A stretch of DNA of 64,000 bases from Bradyrhizobium prioriisuperbiae (GCF_032397745.1 NZ_CP135921.1:6746501-6810500), one strand, 5' to 3'. Positions 48,122 through 57,423 are shown, numbered from the stretch's first letter. The notes: generated by a model from the sequence alone, not told the origin. Numbers and translations: made by a program.

Positions 48122-49753
48122 GTCGCCGCCATGGTGGTCATGGTCGTGACCGGGCAGGGGCGGCGGGGTCGGCTTCAGCGGTTCGGCAACCATGGCTTCG
48201 GTCGTCACCAGAAGCCCGGCGATCGAGGCTGCGCCCTGGAGTGCGGTGCGCACGACCTTGACCGGGTCGATGATGCCCTTGGCGATCAGGTCGCCATACT
48301 CGCCGGACTGCGCGTCGTAGCCGAAGGCATAGGTCTCGTTGTCGAGGATCCGGCCGACCACCACCGAGCCGTCGAGCCCGGCATTGATGGCGATTTGCCG
48401 CGCCGGCATCGACAGCGCCCGGCGGACGATATCTATCCCGCTGTTCTGGTCGTCATTGGCGACGCGTCGCCGCTTCAGGGCCTCGCCGGCACGCAGCAAG
48501 GCGACGCCGCCGCCGGGCAGGACGCCTTCCTCGATCGCGGCTCTTGTCGCGTGCATGGCGTCGTCGATGCGGTCCCTGCGCTCCTTGACTTCGAGTTCGG
48601 AGGCGCCACCGGCACGGATCACCGCGACGCCGCCGGCGAGCTTGGCGACGCGCTCCTGCAACTTCTCGCGATCGAAGTCCGACGTGGTATCGTCGATCTG
48701 GCTCTTGATCCGCTCAGCACGGGCGGCGATCTCGGCCGGCTTGCCGGCGCCCTTGACGATGGTGGTGTTGGACTTGTCGATGATCACCTTCTTGGCGCGG
48801 CCGAGCATGTCCAGGGTCACGTTTTCCAGCTTCACCCCGAGATCCCCGGAAATCGCCGTGCCGCCGGTCAATACGGCGATATCCTCGAGGATCGCCTTGC
48901 GGCGCTCGCCAAACGCCGGCGCCTTGACCGCCGCGATCTTCAGGCCGCCGCGCATCCGGTTGACCACCAGGGTGGCCAGCGCCTCGCCCTCGATCTCCTC
49001 GGCGATGATCAGCAGCGGCTCGCCGGTCTTCATCGCCGCTTCCAGCAGCGGCAGCAGGTCCTGCAGCGTCGACAGCTTGCTGTCATAGATCAAGATGTAG
49101 GGGTTCTTCATCTCGACCCGCATCTTCTGCGTGTCGGTAACGAAATAGGGCGACAGGTAGCCGCGATCGAACTGCATGCCTTCGACGACTTCGAGTTCGG
49201 TCTGCAGCGAGGTCGCTTCCTCGACGGTGATGATGCCGTTGCGGCCAACCTTCTGCATCGCGTCCGCAAGCATTCGGCCGATTTGATGCTCTCCGTTGGC
49301 GGATATGGTGCCAACCTGCGCGATCTCTTCATCGGCGATGATCGTCCTGGCGTGGCCCTTGAGATCATCGATCACGGTGTCGATCGCGATGTCGATGCCG
49401 CGCTTCAAGTCCATCGGGTTCAGGCCGGCGGCGACCGCCTTGGTGCCTTCGCGGGCGATCGCCGCCGCCAGCACGATCGCGGTCGTCGTGCCGTCGCCGG
49501 CAGCGTAGGACGTCTTCGATGCCACTTCGCGCACCATCTGCGCGCCCATGTTCTCGAAACTGTTCTCGAGTTCGATCTCTTTGGCGACCGTCACCCCATC
49601 CTTGGTGATGCGCGGCGCGCCGAAAGAGCGCTCAATCAGGACATTGCGGCCGCGGGGCCCGAGCGTGACGCGGACCGCGTCGGAGAGGACGCCCACCCCA
49701 CGCAGCATCCGACTGCGCGCCTCGACCGAGAATTTAACTTCTCTGGCAGACAT
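48110..49753 (-). CDS. groEL: GroEL-type chaperonin paralogue with His-rich C-terminus
   Basis: A 547-residue Hsp60. Signature regions are complete: [20 protein letters not shown], the nucleotide loop [17 protein letters not shown]-like [11 protein letters not shown] and the apical domain. The usual GGM-repeat tail is replaced by [18 protein letters not shown], with five His residues and several Asp, so it may bind metal. No groES is adjacent and no CIRCE element (TTAGCACTC-N9-GAGTGCTAA) is seen upstream. ATG 49753 has GGAGGAATCG before it. It is the first gene of a groEL-soxY-soxZ-fccB operon, which suggests a dedicated folding helper for the sulfur proteins. Confidence 0.92.
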   Translation of the reverse strand: MSAREVKFSVEARSRMLRGVGVLSDAVRVTLGPRGRNVLIERSFGAPRITKDGVTVAKEIELENSFENMGAQMVREVASKTSYAAGDGTTTAIVLAAAIAREGTKAVAAGLNPMDLKRGIDIAIDTVIDDLKGHARTIIADEEIAQVGTISANGEHQIGRMLADAMQKVGRNGIITVEEATSLQTELEVVEGMQFDRGYLSPYFVTDTQKMRVEMKNPYILIYDSKLSTLQDLLPLLEAAMKTGEPLLIIAEEIEGEALATLVVNRMRGGLKIAAVKAPAFGERRKAILEDIAVLTGGTAISGDLGVKLENVTLDMLGRAKKVIIDKSNTTIVKGAGKPAEIAARAERIKSQIDDTTSDFDREKLQERVAKLAGGVAVIRAGGASELEVKERRDRIDDAMHATRAAIEEGVLPGGGVALLRAGEALKRRRVANDDQNSGIDIVRRALSMPARQIAINAGLDGSVVVGRILDNETYAFGYDAQSGEYGDLIAKGIIDPVKVVRTALQGAASIAGLLVTTEAMVAEPLKPTPPPLPGHDHDHHGGDMDF

Positions 49754-50055
49754 CGATTCCTCCCGTAAACAGGCCTTCGACGCCATTTTTGCCGTCACCC
49801 CGGCGGCCGCGATCGCGGCACCAGATGCGCGGATTTTTTGTTGACTAAGTGTACCGCGCAACGGCGGAGAGGGCCAGAACAATGCGGTCAAATGGGCGCT
49901 TTTCAGCTCGTCACGGCCAGTCGGTTCCCCATACCCTGCCAGTGGTGAGCATCATGCACGGTGAGCATCGATCGAGGTAACCGATGGCGGCCGTCTCGTT
50001 CTGGTCGCCCGGCGGCGGAAGTCCCATAGCCGGCGCGGTCAAGTTCTAGGCTCAT
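49754..50055. other. Intergenic gap upstream of groEL, no gene seen
   Basis: These 302 bp separate groEL from the dehalogenase fossil. No supportable frame was found. GGTGAGCATC occurs twice (49944-49953 and 49960-49969), a 16-bp-period direct repeat of unknown meaning. The groEL promoter must lie in the left part, but no strong -35/-10 pair stands out. Confidence 0.5.
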
Positions 50056-50142
50056 TCACAGGAAAAACGACCTCAGTTCGGCAATCGTCTCCTCGGGACG
50101 CTCTGAGAGTCCATCTCCCGGGTTGTGGCATCCGTCCAGGGC
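50056..50142 (-). pseudogene. C-terminal fossil of a second haloacetate-dehalogenase-like gene
   Basis: Reading the minus strand back from a TGA at 50056-50058 gives DGLSERPEETIAELRSFFL, preceded by ALDGCHNPG. The intact hydrolase at 51046-51978 ends AFDCGHTLQEERPQETIAELVSFFR. The DNA is also alike (GAGCGTCCC, AGGAGAC, TTTTTCC blocks in register). Only about 28 codons remain, ending 18 bp before the lysR start codon, so this is a truncated duplicate. Confidence 0.75.
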
Positions 50143-50160
50143 TGTCACTACAATCGCGCG

Positions 50161-51060
50161 ATGGATACGATCTGGCTCGAAGACTTCCTGGCGGTTCTGG
50201 ATGAAGGCGGATTTTCCCGGGCCGCGGACCGCCGTGCGGTCAGCCAGCCCGCTTTCAGCCGGCGGATTCGCGCACTGGAAGACTGGGTCGGCACCTCGCT
50301 GTTCGATCGCAACACGCACTCCGTCCGCCTGACTGCCGCAGGCGAGCGTTTTCGGCCCGTGGCCGAGGAGATGTTGCGGCGCCTGCAGGCGGGACGACAG
50401 GACGCGCTGGGAGCCGCGCAAGCCGCCTCGGAAACGCTCCGGTTCGCAGCAACCCATGTCCTGTCGCTGACATTTTTCCCGGCGTGGTTGCGCCTGCTGG
50501 AGGCGGCCGCGCCGATGACGTCCACGGTGCAACTCACCGCCGACAACATGGTGGCGTGCGAAAAGATCATGCTGGAGGGGCGAGCCCAGTTTCTGCTCTG
50601 CCACCATCATCCCGCAGCAACCAATCGCCTGACGAGCGATGCATTCGTCTCGATCGCGCTCGGGAACGACGTTCTGATTTCGGTCACGGCACCCGCGCGG
50701 TGCGGCAAACCGGCGATGGACGGACCACTGCTCGCCTATACGTCGGAATCCGGCATGGGCCGCATCCTTGTTGCGGCCTGGGCGGCTGCGGGCAAGACCG
50801 TGCCGGCGGAGCCGGTGTTCTCGTCGCATCTCGCCAGCGTTCTTGCGGCGATGGCGCGGGAAGGGCGCGGCATCGCGTGGGCGCCGCACAGCCTGATCCG
50901 CGATGACCTCGAGACCGGACGGCTGGTGCGGGTCGGCAACCAATCCGACGACGTGCCGATGGAGATCCGGCTGTTTCGTCCCAAGCCGCGTCAAAGCCCG
51001 GCCGCGGAAGCGCTCTGGCAACGCGCGGTCAAGCTGCGAGCCGATCTACCGGAAAAATGA
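50161..51060 (+). CDS. LysR-family transcriptional regulator
   Basis: A 299-residue LysR protein with the N-terminal helix-turn-helix MDTIWLEDFLAVLDEGGFSR, AVSQPAFSRRIRALEDWVGT and LFDRNTHSVRLTAAGERF. The effector domain follows (residues 90-290) without recognisable ligand signature. ATG 50161 fits the family start. It lies between a dehalogenase-like gene fossil upstream and the intact dehalogenase-like gene, which it meets tail to tail with a 15-bp overlap. Control of that hydrolase operon is possible; the LacI operators at the operon head make a second input likely. Confidence 0.88.
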   Translation: MDTIWLEDFLAVLDEGGFSRAADRRAVSQPAFSRRIRALEDWVGTSLFDRNTHSVRLTAAGERFRPVAEEMLRRLQAGRQDALGAAQAASETLRFAATHVLSLTFFPAWLRLLEAAAPMTSTVQLTADNMVACEKIMLEGRAQFLLCHHHPAATNRLTSDAFVSIALGNDVLISVTAPARCGKPAMDGPLLAYTSESGMGRILVAAWAAAGKTVPAEPVFSSHLASVLAAMAREGRGIAWAPHSLIRDDLETGRLVRVGNQSDDVPMEIRLFRPKPRQSPAAEALWQRAVKLRADLPEK

Positions 51061-51978
51061 CACCAGCTCCGCGATGGTCTCCTGGGGACGCTCTTCCTGC
51101 AGGGTGTGGCCGCAGTCGAACGCTCGTCCCGACACATCGGTTGCCTTCTCCCGCCAGGTCCCCAGCACGTCGTAAAGCGCACCGACCGTGCCGAGCTTGC
51201 CCCAGATCGCCAGCAGCGGCGCGGTGATGCGTTTGTTCGCGTCCAACGCATCATGATCGAGGTCAATCGTTGCCGCCGCGCGATAGTCCTCGCAGATGGC
51301 GTGGCGTGTCGCCGGGTCGTTGTAGCAGCGCAGATATTCCGCGAACGCGGCCGGCTCGGTCGCGCCTGGCGTCTTGACCTGGCCGTCGATGTGCTTGCGC
51401 AGGAACATCTCCGGATCGGCACCGATCATGCGCTCGGGCAGCGGCGCAGGCTGGATGAGGAAGAACCACCAGAAATAGCGGGTGGCGAACTCCTTGTTGG
51501 TCCGCGCATACATGGTTGCCGTCGGTGCGATGTCAATTACTGCGATGCGCGACACCGCGTCGGGATGGTCGAGCGCCATGCGGTGCGCCACGCGCCCGCC
51601 GCGATCATGGCCGGCGACACCGAAACGCGGATGGCCAAGCCCGCGCATCAGCGCGACCTGGTCCTGCGCCATGCTGCGCTTGGAATAGGCGATGTGCCGT
51701 TCGCCGCCCTCCGGCTTGCTGCTGTCGCCATAGCCACGCAGATCGGCTGCAACGATGGTGAAATGTTCGGCGAGGCGAGGGGCGACTTTGCGCCAGGTCA
51801 CGTGGGTTTGCGGGTGGCCATGCAACAGCAGCAGCAGCGGCCCCTTGCCGCCGATCGCCGCACGGATGGTGATCCCGTTGCCCAGGGACGCGTCGATCAG
51901 CCTGAAGCCCTCCAGGAGTGGAGCTGCGCCCAGTTCCGTGATGGCGATCTCTGGTGAAGACGGCGCTTGCTCAGCCAT
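51046..51978 (-). CDS. Haloacetate/fluoroacetate-dehalogenase-like alpha/beta hydrolase
   Basis: A 310-residue alpha/beta hydrolase. The motif [12 protein letters not shown] gives nucleophile Asp125 with Arg126 and Arg129, the same spacing as Asp110, Arg111 and Arg114 of the Rhodopseudomonas fluoroacetate dehalogenase. HGHPQTHVTWRKVAP, DLRGYGDS and IQPAPLPERMI also match, and the catalytic His is in DCGHTLQEE (His291). At the halide pocket the family His-Trp pair appears as Trp170-Trp171 (RYFWWFFL), so fluoride stabilisation is doubtful and another halo-acid or ester may be the substrate. ATG 51978 follows the leuD-like stop with no gap (TAAATG). Last gene of the phyH operon. Confidence 0.85.
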   Translation of the reverse strand: MAEQAPSSPEIAITELGAAPLLEGFRLIDASLGNGITIRAAIGGKGPLLLLLHGHPQTHVTWRKVAPRLAEHFTIVAADLRGYGDSSKPEGGERHIAYSKRSMAQDQVALMRGLGHPRFGVAGHDRGGRVAHRMALDHPDAVSRIAVIDIAPTATMYARTNKEFATRYFWWFFLIQPAPLPERMIGADPEMFLRKHIDGQVKTPGATEPAAFAEYLRCYNDPATRHAICEDYRAAATIDLDHDALDANKRITAPLLAIWGKLGTVGALYDVLGTWREKATDVSGRAFDCGHTLQEERPQETIAELVSFFR

Positions 51979-52590
51979 TTATGCCAACCATGGATTTTGT
52001 CTCAGATGGGTTTGCTCGAACGACAGTATCTCCTCACGGTGTTTCAGTGTTGAGCCGATCGCATCGAGGCCGAGGACGAGAGCTTCCTTTTGCCCCGGAT
52101 CAACAGCGAAAGGAAAGCTCTGCCCGTCGGATGTAACAATGCTTTGCCCGGGCAGGTCCACGGCCAGCACGGCTGTGGCGGGATCGGTCGCAAGCCTGCT
52201 CAGGTAGGTGACGACCTCCGCATCGAGCGTCACGGCCAGAAGGCCGTTGCGCACGCAATTGTCAAAGAAGATTCCGGCAAAACTGGTTCCGATCAGCCCA
52301 CGAATTCCGAGTTGGCCAAGGCCCCAGACCGCATGCTCGCGGCTCGATCCGCAGCCGAAATTCGGACCAACCACGAGAAATTTTGCGTCACGCCAACCGG
52401 CCCGATTGAGCACGAAGTCCGGACGCTCACCACCGGTCGGATCAAACCGCAGGCCGTGGAATGTTCCATCACGGAGTCCGCCGCGGTCGACGCCCTTGAG
52501 AAACTGCTTGGGCATGATCACGTCGGTGTCGATATTGGCAGATGGCATCGGCGCCGCCACGCCGGTCACGGTCGAGAACGGCTGCATCAT
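51979..52590 (-). CDS. 3-isopropylmalate dehydratase small subunit-like protein (LeuD family)
   Basis: A 203-residue aconitase-superfamily small subunit. Conserved segments are [39 protein letters not shown] and [18 protein letters not shown]. It forms the swivelling domain that completes the active site with the large subunit. ATG 52590 overlaps the leuC-like stop (ATGA), and its own stop abuts the hydrolase start. The catabolic setting (dioxygenase, transporter, hydrolase) suggests a dehydratase for a substituted malate rather than leucine synthesis. Confidence 0.88.
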   Translation of the reverse strand: MMQPFSTVTGVAAPMPSANIDTDVIMPKQFLKGVDRGGLRDGTFHGLRFDPTGGERPDFVLNRAGWRDAKFLVVGPNFGCGSSREHAVWGLGQLGIRGLIGTSFAGIFFDNCVRNGLLAVTLDAEVVTYLSRLATDPATAVLAVDLPGQSIVTSDGQSFPFAVDPGQKEALVLGLDAIGSTLKHREEILSFEQTHLRQNPWLA

Positions 52591-54005
52591 TGAACTCCCG
52601 GATCACGGCGGGGATCGGCGAGCCGGCCGTGGATCGCCGCCGCGGCCACCATGGCCGGGCTCATCAGATGGGTGCGGCCTCCCGCGCCCTGGCGTCCTTC
52701 AAAATTTCGGTTGGTGCTGGAGGCGCAGCGTTCGCCCGGGCGCAGTACATCGTCGTTCATCGCCAGGCACATGGAACATCCCGATTGCAGCCACTCGAAC
52801 CCGGCCGTGAGAAAGATCCGGTCCAGCCCTTCGGCTTCAGCGACACGCCGCACGCTGCTCGACCCCGGCACCACCATGGCGCGCACGCCCGGCGCGACAT
52901 GCCGGCCGCGGGCGACCGCCGCGGCCGCGCGCAGATCCTCGATGCGCGCATTGGTGCATGAGCCGATAAAGGCCCGCTCGATGGTGATGTCGGTCAAACG
53001 CGTTCCTGGTTTGAGATCCATGTAGGTCAGCGCGCGCTCCATGTCCCGTCGCCGCGCCAGGTCCGGCTCCTGAATCGGATCCGGAACGACACTTCCGATC
53101 GGCGCGGCCTGGTCGGGGCTGGTGCCCCAGGTCACCATCGGCTCGATCTCGCGGGCGGAGAGGATGATATCCCGATCGAACACCGCGTCGGGATCGCTGT
53201 GCAACGTGCGCCAGCTTGCGACAGCGCGATCCCAGAGCTCGCCCTTGGGAGCACGCGGCCGATCGCGCAGATAATCGAACACGGTCTGATCCGGTGCCAT
53301 GATGGCGCCGCGCGCACCGCATTCGACCGCCATGTTGCAGATGGTCATCCGCCCTTCCACACTCAGTGCGGTAATGGTGGCTCCGGTGAATTCGATCGCA
53401 TAACCGGTTGCCCCTGCGGCGCCGATGGTGCGGATCAGCGCCATCACGATGTCCTTGGCGCTGACGCCGGGGGCCAGATTGCCGTCGACCGAGACACGCA
53501 TGGTCCGCAGCCGCCGATAGACCAGCGTCTGGGTCGCCAGATAGTGTTCGATGTCCGAGGTGCCGATGCCAAAGCCCAGCGCGCCGAACGCGCCATAGGT
53601 CGTCGTATGGCTGTCGCCGGCCGCGACCACCATGCCGGGCAGCACGAGGCCAATCTCCGGCATCACCACATGTTCGATGCCCTGCAGGCGATGCAGCACA
53701 TCGAACAGCTCGACGCCGAAGTCCCGGCAATTGTCGGCAAAATACGCCACCTGGCGCGCGCCGCAGGGGTCGGGCATCTCGGCGGTGCGATGCACAGCGG
53801 TCGGGTTGACATGATCGACCGTGCCGAGCGCCGCACGCGGTCGCCATACCGCGCGGCCGGCGTCACGCAGTCCGGTAAACGCCTGGGGGCTGGTGTATTC
53901 GTTCAGGACCGTGCGATCGACATAAAGCAGCAACTGCCGGCCATCTGGATCAAAGCTGTGAACCGTATGGCTGTCGACCAGCTTGTCGTAGAGGGTTTGG
54001 CGCAT
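52587..54005 (-). CDS. 3-isopropylmalate dehydratase large subunit-like protein (LeuC family)
   Basis: A 472-residue [4Fe-4S] hydro-lyase subunit. Substrate and cluster motifs are visible: [27 protein letters not shown], the first cluster Cys in [13 protein letters not shown], and the CxxC pair in [12 protein letters not shown]. It begins ATG 54005 ([15 protein letters not shown]), normal for the family. A second leuCD set beside PhyH, MFS and TIM-barrel genes fits a paralogue recruited to catabolism, such as citramalate- or dimethylmalate-type dehydration; the true substrate is not visible. Confidence 0.9.
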   Translation of the reverse strand: MRQTLYDKLVDSHTVHSFDPDGRQLLLYVDRTVLNEYTSPQAFTGLRDAGRAVWRPRAALGTVDHVNPTAVHRTAEMPDPCGARQVAYFADNCRDFGVELFDVLHRLQGIEHVVMPEIGLVLPGMVVAAGDSHTTTYGAFGALGFGIGTSDIEHYLATQTLVYRRLRTMRVSVDGNLAPGVSAKDIVMALIRTIGAAGATGYAIEFTGATITALSVEGRMTICNMAVECGARGAIMAPDQTVFDYLRDRPRAPKGELWDRAVASWRTLHSDPDAVFDRDIILSAREIEPMVTWGTSPDQAAPIGSVVPDPIQEPDLARRRDMERALTYMDLKPGTRLTDITIERAFIGSCTNARIEDLRAAAAVARGRHVAPGVRAMVVPGSSSVRRVAEAEGLDRIFLTAGFEWLQSGCSMCLAMNDDVLRPGERCASSTNRNFEGRQGAGGRTHLMSPAMVAAAAIHGRLADPRRDPGVQ

Positions 54006-54086
54006 CGCCTCGAAATCTCCGCACGGTGATGTCCCCGCGTTATCGATCCGTTGCGATGGCAGTGGTCATGCATTGTTTGCATCGAT

Positions 54087-54941
54087 TCATCCGGGCGGCG
54101 GCTGATCCTCGCTCACGATGCGTTGCCACAACGCGCGGATCATGTCCTTCATCTGCAGCGCTTCCTGCCATCGGTCCGACAGCTCGGTTCCGTCAGGGCC
54201 GGTGATGGCATAGGGCGGCGGTCCGAGTTCGCACAGGAAGGTGAGCACGGCATCCGGGCCGGCGCGCTTGCGCCAGGAGCGGATGGCGTACTCCCACCAC
54301 CCCATGAACAGCTCCACCCAGCCCTGGTGCTGCGGAAACGACAGTGAGACCTGGATCTGCTCGCGGCTGGCGACGCGGCCGTGCAGGCCCCAGGCATTGT
54401 CCAAAATGCGATGGATCAGGCCGTGGTTGGTGTCATCGACCGGCCAGGCGAACTCGCGCCCGACCAGATAGTGCGAGATGTCGGCGGTCAGCCGCAGATC
54501 GGGAAAACAATCGAGCAGTTGCAGGGTGAAGAACAGATCCGTCGTCATCCGGTCGCGATGAGTTTCGATGTGCACCGGAATGTCGGCCTGATCGGCCAAC
54601 CGCCGCCAACCTTCGAGAAAGGGAATGCAATCATGCAGCCGGAGCGGGCGCACGTCCGGCTGCAGGTTGACATGATCCGCGCCAAGGCGCGCGACAAGGT
54701 CCAGCACCGGCTTCAGATCGTCCACGGTCTTTGGATAACATTGAGCCTGCCAGATCAGGCCGTGATCGCGCAGCACATGCGTGGCCTCGGTAGCGAAGGC
54801 CGGATCGATGAAACGGACACCGGCGCCATCGAAGCCGGCGTCGCGGATCATCGTCAGTTGAGTCCGGAGCGGCCACTCCGCCTCATTGGCGAGCCGCCGC
54901 TCCATCGCCCAGAGTGACTGCAGGACACGGAGCTGCTGCAC
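54087..54941 (-). CDS. TIM-barrel protein, sugar phosphate isomerase/epimerase-like
   Basis: A protein of about 284 residues of the xylose-isomerase-like TIM-barrel group (AP endonuclease 2 fold). Matching features are LTMIRDAGFDGAGVRFIDP, LGADHVNLQPDVRPL, the metal-ligand segment IPVHIETHRDRMTTD, LTADISHYLVG and a C-terminal CELGPPPYAI with the last acidic ligand. No specific substrate is evident. The start is uncertain: GTG codons at 54944 and 54941 lie 12-15 bp after the MFS stop, with no ATG before ATG 54905. It is within the phyH operon. Confidence 0.78.
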   Translation of the reverse strand: MQQLRVLQSLWAMERRLANEAEWPLRTQLTMIRDAGFDGAGVRFIDPAFATEATHVLRDHGLIWQAQCYPKTVDDLKPVLDLVARLGADHVNLQPDVRPLRLHDCIPFLEGWRRLADQADIPVHIETHRDRMTTDLFFTLQLLDCFPDLRLTADISHYLVGREFAWPVDDTNHGLIHRILDNAWGLHGRVASREQIQVSLSFPQHQGWVELFMGWWEYAIRSWRKRAGPDAVLTFLCELGPPPYAITGPDGTELSDRWQEALQMKDMIRALWQRIVSEDQPPPG

Positions 54942-54955
54942 CACTTGAGCTTGCC

Positions 54956-56311
54956 CTAGGTCTGTTCCGCCAGCACCACTGGTCGGCCGACCTTGGCAGT
55001 TGTGGTGTTGTCGACGGTAATGCTCTCCTCGTAGGTCTCGGGGCCCCACCACACCGCAAGCGCCGTGATCGCCGAGAGAACAATGATGTAGCAGGCGACC
55101 GGCCACCACGATCCGCTCGCCCATGCCACCAGGCTGGTGGCGAGGAACGGGGCGGGGCCGCCGGCCAGCAGCGAGCCCAGTTCGCGCGCAAACGCGAAGC
55201 CGGCAAAGCGCCGCTGTGGCGGAAACAGTTCAGCGAAATAGGCGGCTTGTGGTCCGAACATGCCGGCAGTGACCACCGCGCGTGCCAGGATGAAGGCCAG
55301 CGCGATCCAGATCCATTCCTTGGTGCCGACCATCCAGAAGAACGGAAACGCAAGCGCAATCCCGGACAGCGCACCGAACATGTACACCGGACGTCGTCCG
55401 ATACGATCGGACAGCGCGGCGAAGCCGAGGATGGCGAACAGTTCGATGACGAACGCCAGCATCAATGCGCTGAGCGCTTCCGATTTCGGCACCCCCAATG
55501 TCACGGTGATATAACTGAGTCCGAACACCGGAAACAGATAACCCAGGCCATTTTCCGCCATGCGCGCACCCAGCACGACGAGGAAGTTGCGCGGATGCTT
55601 GCGCAGCGCCGCCATCGCGGGATTGCGCTCGATCTTGCCACGCTCCACCACCGCCTGGGTGAAGACCGGCGTCTCGCTCAGCTTGAGACGAACATAGATG
55701 CCGACCAGAATCAGCAGGAAACTCGCCAGGAACGGAATCCGCCAGCCCCAGGACATCAGGTCCTCCCGCGGCAGCATGGTGACCAGCGCGAACGCACCGG
55801 CGGCAAGCAGGTTGCCGATGGAGACGCCGAGCGGCGCAAAGCCGCCCCAGAAACCGCGATGATTGGGCGGCGCATTCTCGACCAGGTAAATGACGGCGCC
55901 GCCATATTCAGCGCCGGCGCCGAGACCCTGCACCACACGCAGCGCCACCAGCATCAGCGGCGCCCAGTAGCCGACGGTGGCATAAGTCGGCAGCAGACCG
56001 ATTGCGGTGGTGCCAACCCCGATCAGCAGCAGCGTCGCCACCAGCACCGGCTTGCGACCATAACGATCGCCCATGATGCCGAACAGGATGCCGCCGAGCG
56101 GCCGCACCACGAAGCCGACCCCGAATGTGAGGAAAGCGAGCAGGGTGCCGACCAGCGGATCACTTTTTGGAAAAAACAACTCCCCGAACACCAGCGCCGC
56201 CGCGGTGCCGTAGAGAAAGAAGTCATACCATTCGAGTGCGGAGCCGACGCAGGCAGCTGCGATGACTTGCACGGGCGCACGGCCGACGCCGGCCTTGTTC
56301 GATGCAGGCAT
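54956..56311 (-). CDS. MFS transporter, metabolite:H+ symporter (ShiA/ProP-like) family
   Basis: About 451 residues with twelve hydrophobic helices. Signatures of the MHS family are GSALEWYDFFLYGTAAALVF, FGVGFVVRPLGGILFGIMGD with the MFS loop DRYGRKP, and LQGLGAGAEYGGA-like VVQGLGAGAEYGGAV. Members import organic acids such as shikimate, citrate or dicarboxylates. This fits a substrate entering the leuCD-like pathway. ATG 56311 (MPASNKAG) follows GGGGAGA, though the spacing is short; ATG 56323 is the alternative. Confidence 0.9.
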   Translation of the reverse strand: MPASNKAGVGRAPVQVIAAACVGSALEWYDFFLYGTAAALVFGELFFPKSDPLVGTLLAFLTFGVGFVVRPLGGILFGIMGDRYGRKPVLVATLLLIGVGTTAIGLLPTYATVGYWAPLMLVALRVVQGLGAGAEYGGAVIYLVENAPPNHRGFWGGFAPLGVSIGNLLAAGAFALVTMLPREDLMSWGWRIPFLASFLLILVGIYVRLKLSETPVFTQAVVERGKIERNPAMAALRKHPRNFLVVLGARMAENGLGYLFPVFGLSYITVTLGVPKSEALSALMLAFVIELFAILGFAALSDRIGRRPVYMFGALSGIALAFPFFWMVGTKEWIWIALAFILARAVVTAGMFGPQAAYFAELFPPQRRFAGFAFARELGSLLAGGPAPFLATSLVAWASGSWWPVACYIIVLSAITALAVWWGPETYEESITVDNTTTAKVGRPVVLAEQT

Positions 56312-56344
56312 TTGTCTCCCCATTTTTTATATGTTGATTATTTG

Positions 56345-56371
56345 CCGGCACCCGCGTGACGCGGATGCCGG
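56345..56371. other. Intercistronic hairpin between phyH and the MFS gene
   Basis: CCGGCACCCGCG (56345-56356) pairs with CGCGGATGCCGG (56360-56371), with one mismatch, over a 3-nt loop. It is not followed by a T-run on the minus strand, so partial termination or mRNA stabilisation within the operon is more likely than a full stop. Confidence 0.55.
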
Positions 56372-56388
56372 ATCGTCAAGTCGTTTCG

Positions 56389-57258
56389 TCAGGCCGCTCG
56401 GCCGAAATAGGATTTCTTGGCCGCGGACTGCGTTTCGTAGATCGATCCCTGGCGCGCCGGTGGCGGCAGCGGCATGCGCACCGGCACCGCCGTCATGCGC
56501 GGCACCGTGACCGGATCTCCGGTCAAAAGCCGGCTGTTGAACTCGTCGAAATCCTTCACCCCGGCCAGCGGCCAGGCATCGCTCGCCGCGACCTCGTACA
56601 GCAGCAGGTTGCGCGGACGGTCCGACGTATTCAGCGCCGAGCCGTGCAGGGCGCGGACATGGTGGAACGACATGCTGCCGGCCTTGCCCATGCAGGGGAT
56701 GGCGCGGCCGATTTCGTCCTTGACCACGTCAGGATCGATCAGGCCGGCAAAGCGGCCATCCTCGCCATGGTGGTTCCAGACCTCACCGGTGTGGGTGCAG
56801 GGGGTGACCAGCATCGGGCCGTTGATCAGGTCGGTATCGTCGAGCAGCACGCCGATGGCGAGAATGTCGTCGTTGGTGTGCGGGTAGAACGCCCAGTCCT
56901 GGTGCCATTCCACCGGCGAGCCGAAGTGCGCCGACTTCATGTTCAGCTTGGAGCCGTGCAGGCGCAGGCCGGGACCAATCAGCTTGGTCAGGATGTCGAT
57001 CACGGGCGCACTGCGCACGATGTCGTCGAACAGCTTGTGGACCTTGTGCGGCGCCTTGATCCGGCGCACCCGCGGGCTCTCAGCGGTGTGGCCCGGCTCC
57101 AGGTCGTAGACGTCGGTATGCACGGTGGTGCTGGACGAGGCGGCGACGAGTTCAGCCACCACCTTGCGCACCTCGGCCAGGGTCTCGGGGCCGAGCACTT
57201 CCGGCACCACAATCAGGCCATCGCGCTGGTAGGCGCGTACGTCATCCTCAGACAGCAT
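56389..57258 (-). CDS. Phytanoyl-CoA dioxygenase (PhyH) family Fe(II)/2-oxoglutarate oxygenase
   Basis: A 289-residue non-haem iron oxygenase. The iron facial triad is VEWHQDWAFY (His and Asp) plus a distal His in VRALHGSALN, and the 2-oxoglutarate Arg lies in SDRPRNLLLYE. The N-terminal EVLGPETLAEVRKVV region is typical of PhyH. Family members hydroxylate carboxylic acids, phosphonates or other small molecules; the substrate here is unknown. AAGGAGGACTGCAGG precedes ATG 57258. First gene of a six-gene minus-strand operon, 72 bp from the twin LacI-type operators. Confidence 0.88.
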   Translation of the reverse strand: MLSEDDVRAYQRDGLIVVPEVLGPETLAEVRKVVAELVAASSSTTVHTDVYDLEPGHTAESPRVRRIKAPHKVHKLFDDIVRSAPVIDILTKLIGPGLRLHGSKLNMKSAHFGSPVEWHQDWAFYPHTNDDILAIGVLLDDTDLINGPMLVTPCTHTGEVWNHHGEDGRFAGLIDPDVVKDEIGRAIPCMGKAGSMSFHHVRALHGSALNTSDRPRNLLLYEVAASDAWPLAGVKDFDEFNSRLLTGDPVTVPRMTAVPVRMPLPPPARQGSIYETQSAAKKSYFGRAA

Positions 57259-57329
57259 CCTGCAGTCCTCCTTTTTAGGGCCCGACCTTGGGTTGCGGCG
57301 GGCTTGGTCAGATATTCTTCAGTTTTGCC

Positions 57330-57368
57330 AATGATAGCGCTATCATTAACGATGATAACGCTGTCATT
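57330..57368. promoter_or_regulatory. Twin LacI-type operators between phyH and lacI
   Basis: A perfect 18-bp palindrome AATGATAGCGCTATCATT lies at 57330-57347. A second copy, GATGATAACGCTGTCATT (57351-57368), matches it at 15 of 18 bases. Starts are 21 bp apart, two helix turns, so two dimers could bind the same face. The central CG and half-site TGATAGC/GCTATCA fit LacI/GalR-family operators. The adjacent lacI gene is the obvious source of the binding protein. Confidence 0.75.
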
Positions 57369-57423
57369 TGTGGATTTGCAAGACTTTCGTGGTCGGGTTG
57401 GGCAAATCAGCTAGATTGCCGGC

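Noticed and set aside
47939..49768. Long plus-strand frame opposite groEL
   Set aside because: Antisense to a near-invariant chaperonin and without any motif.
49754..50055. CIRCE heat-shock operator upstream of groEL
   Set aside because: No TTAGCACTC-N9-GAGTGCTAA or close variant is present.
54914..56359. Long plus-strand frame opposite the MFS transporter
   Set aside because: Gln/Arg/His-rich shadow without domain; the minus-strand transporter is unambiguous.
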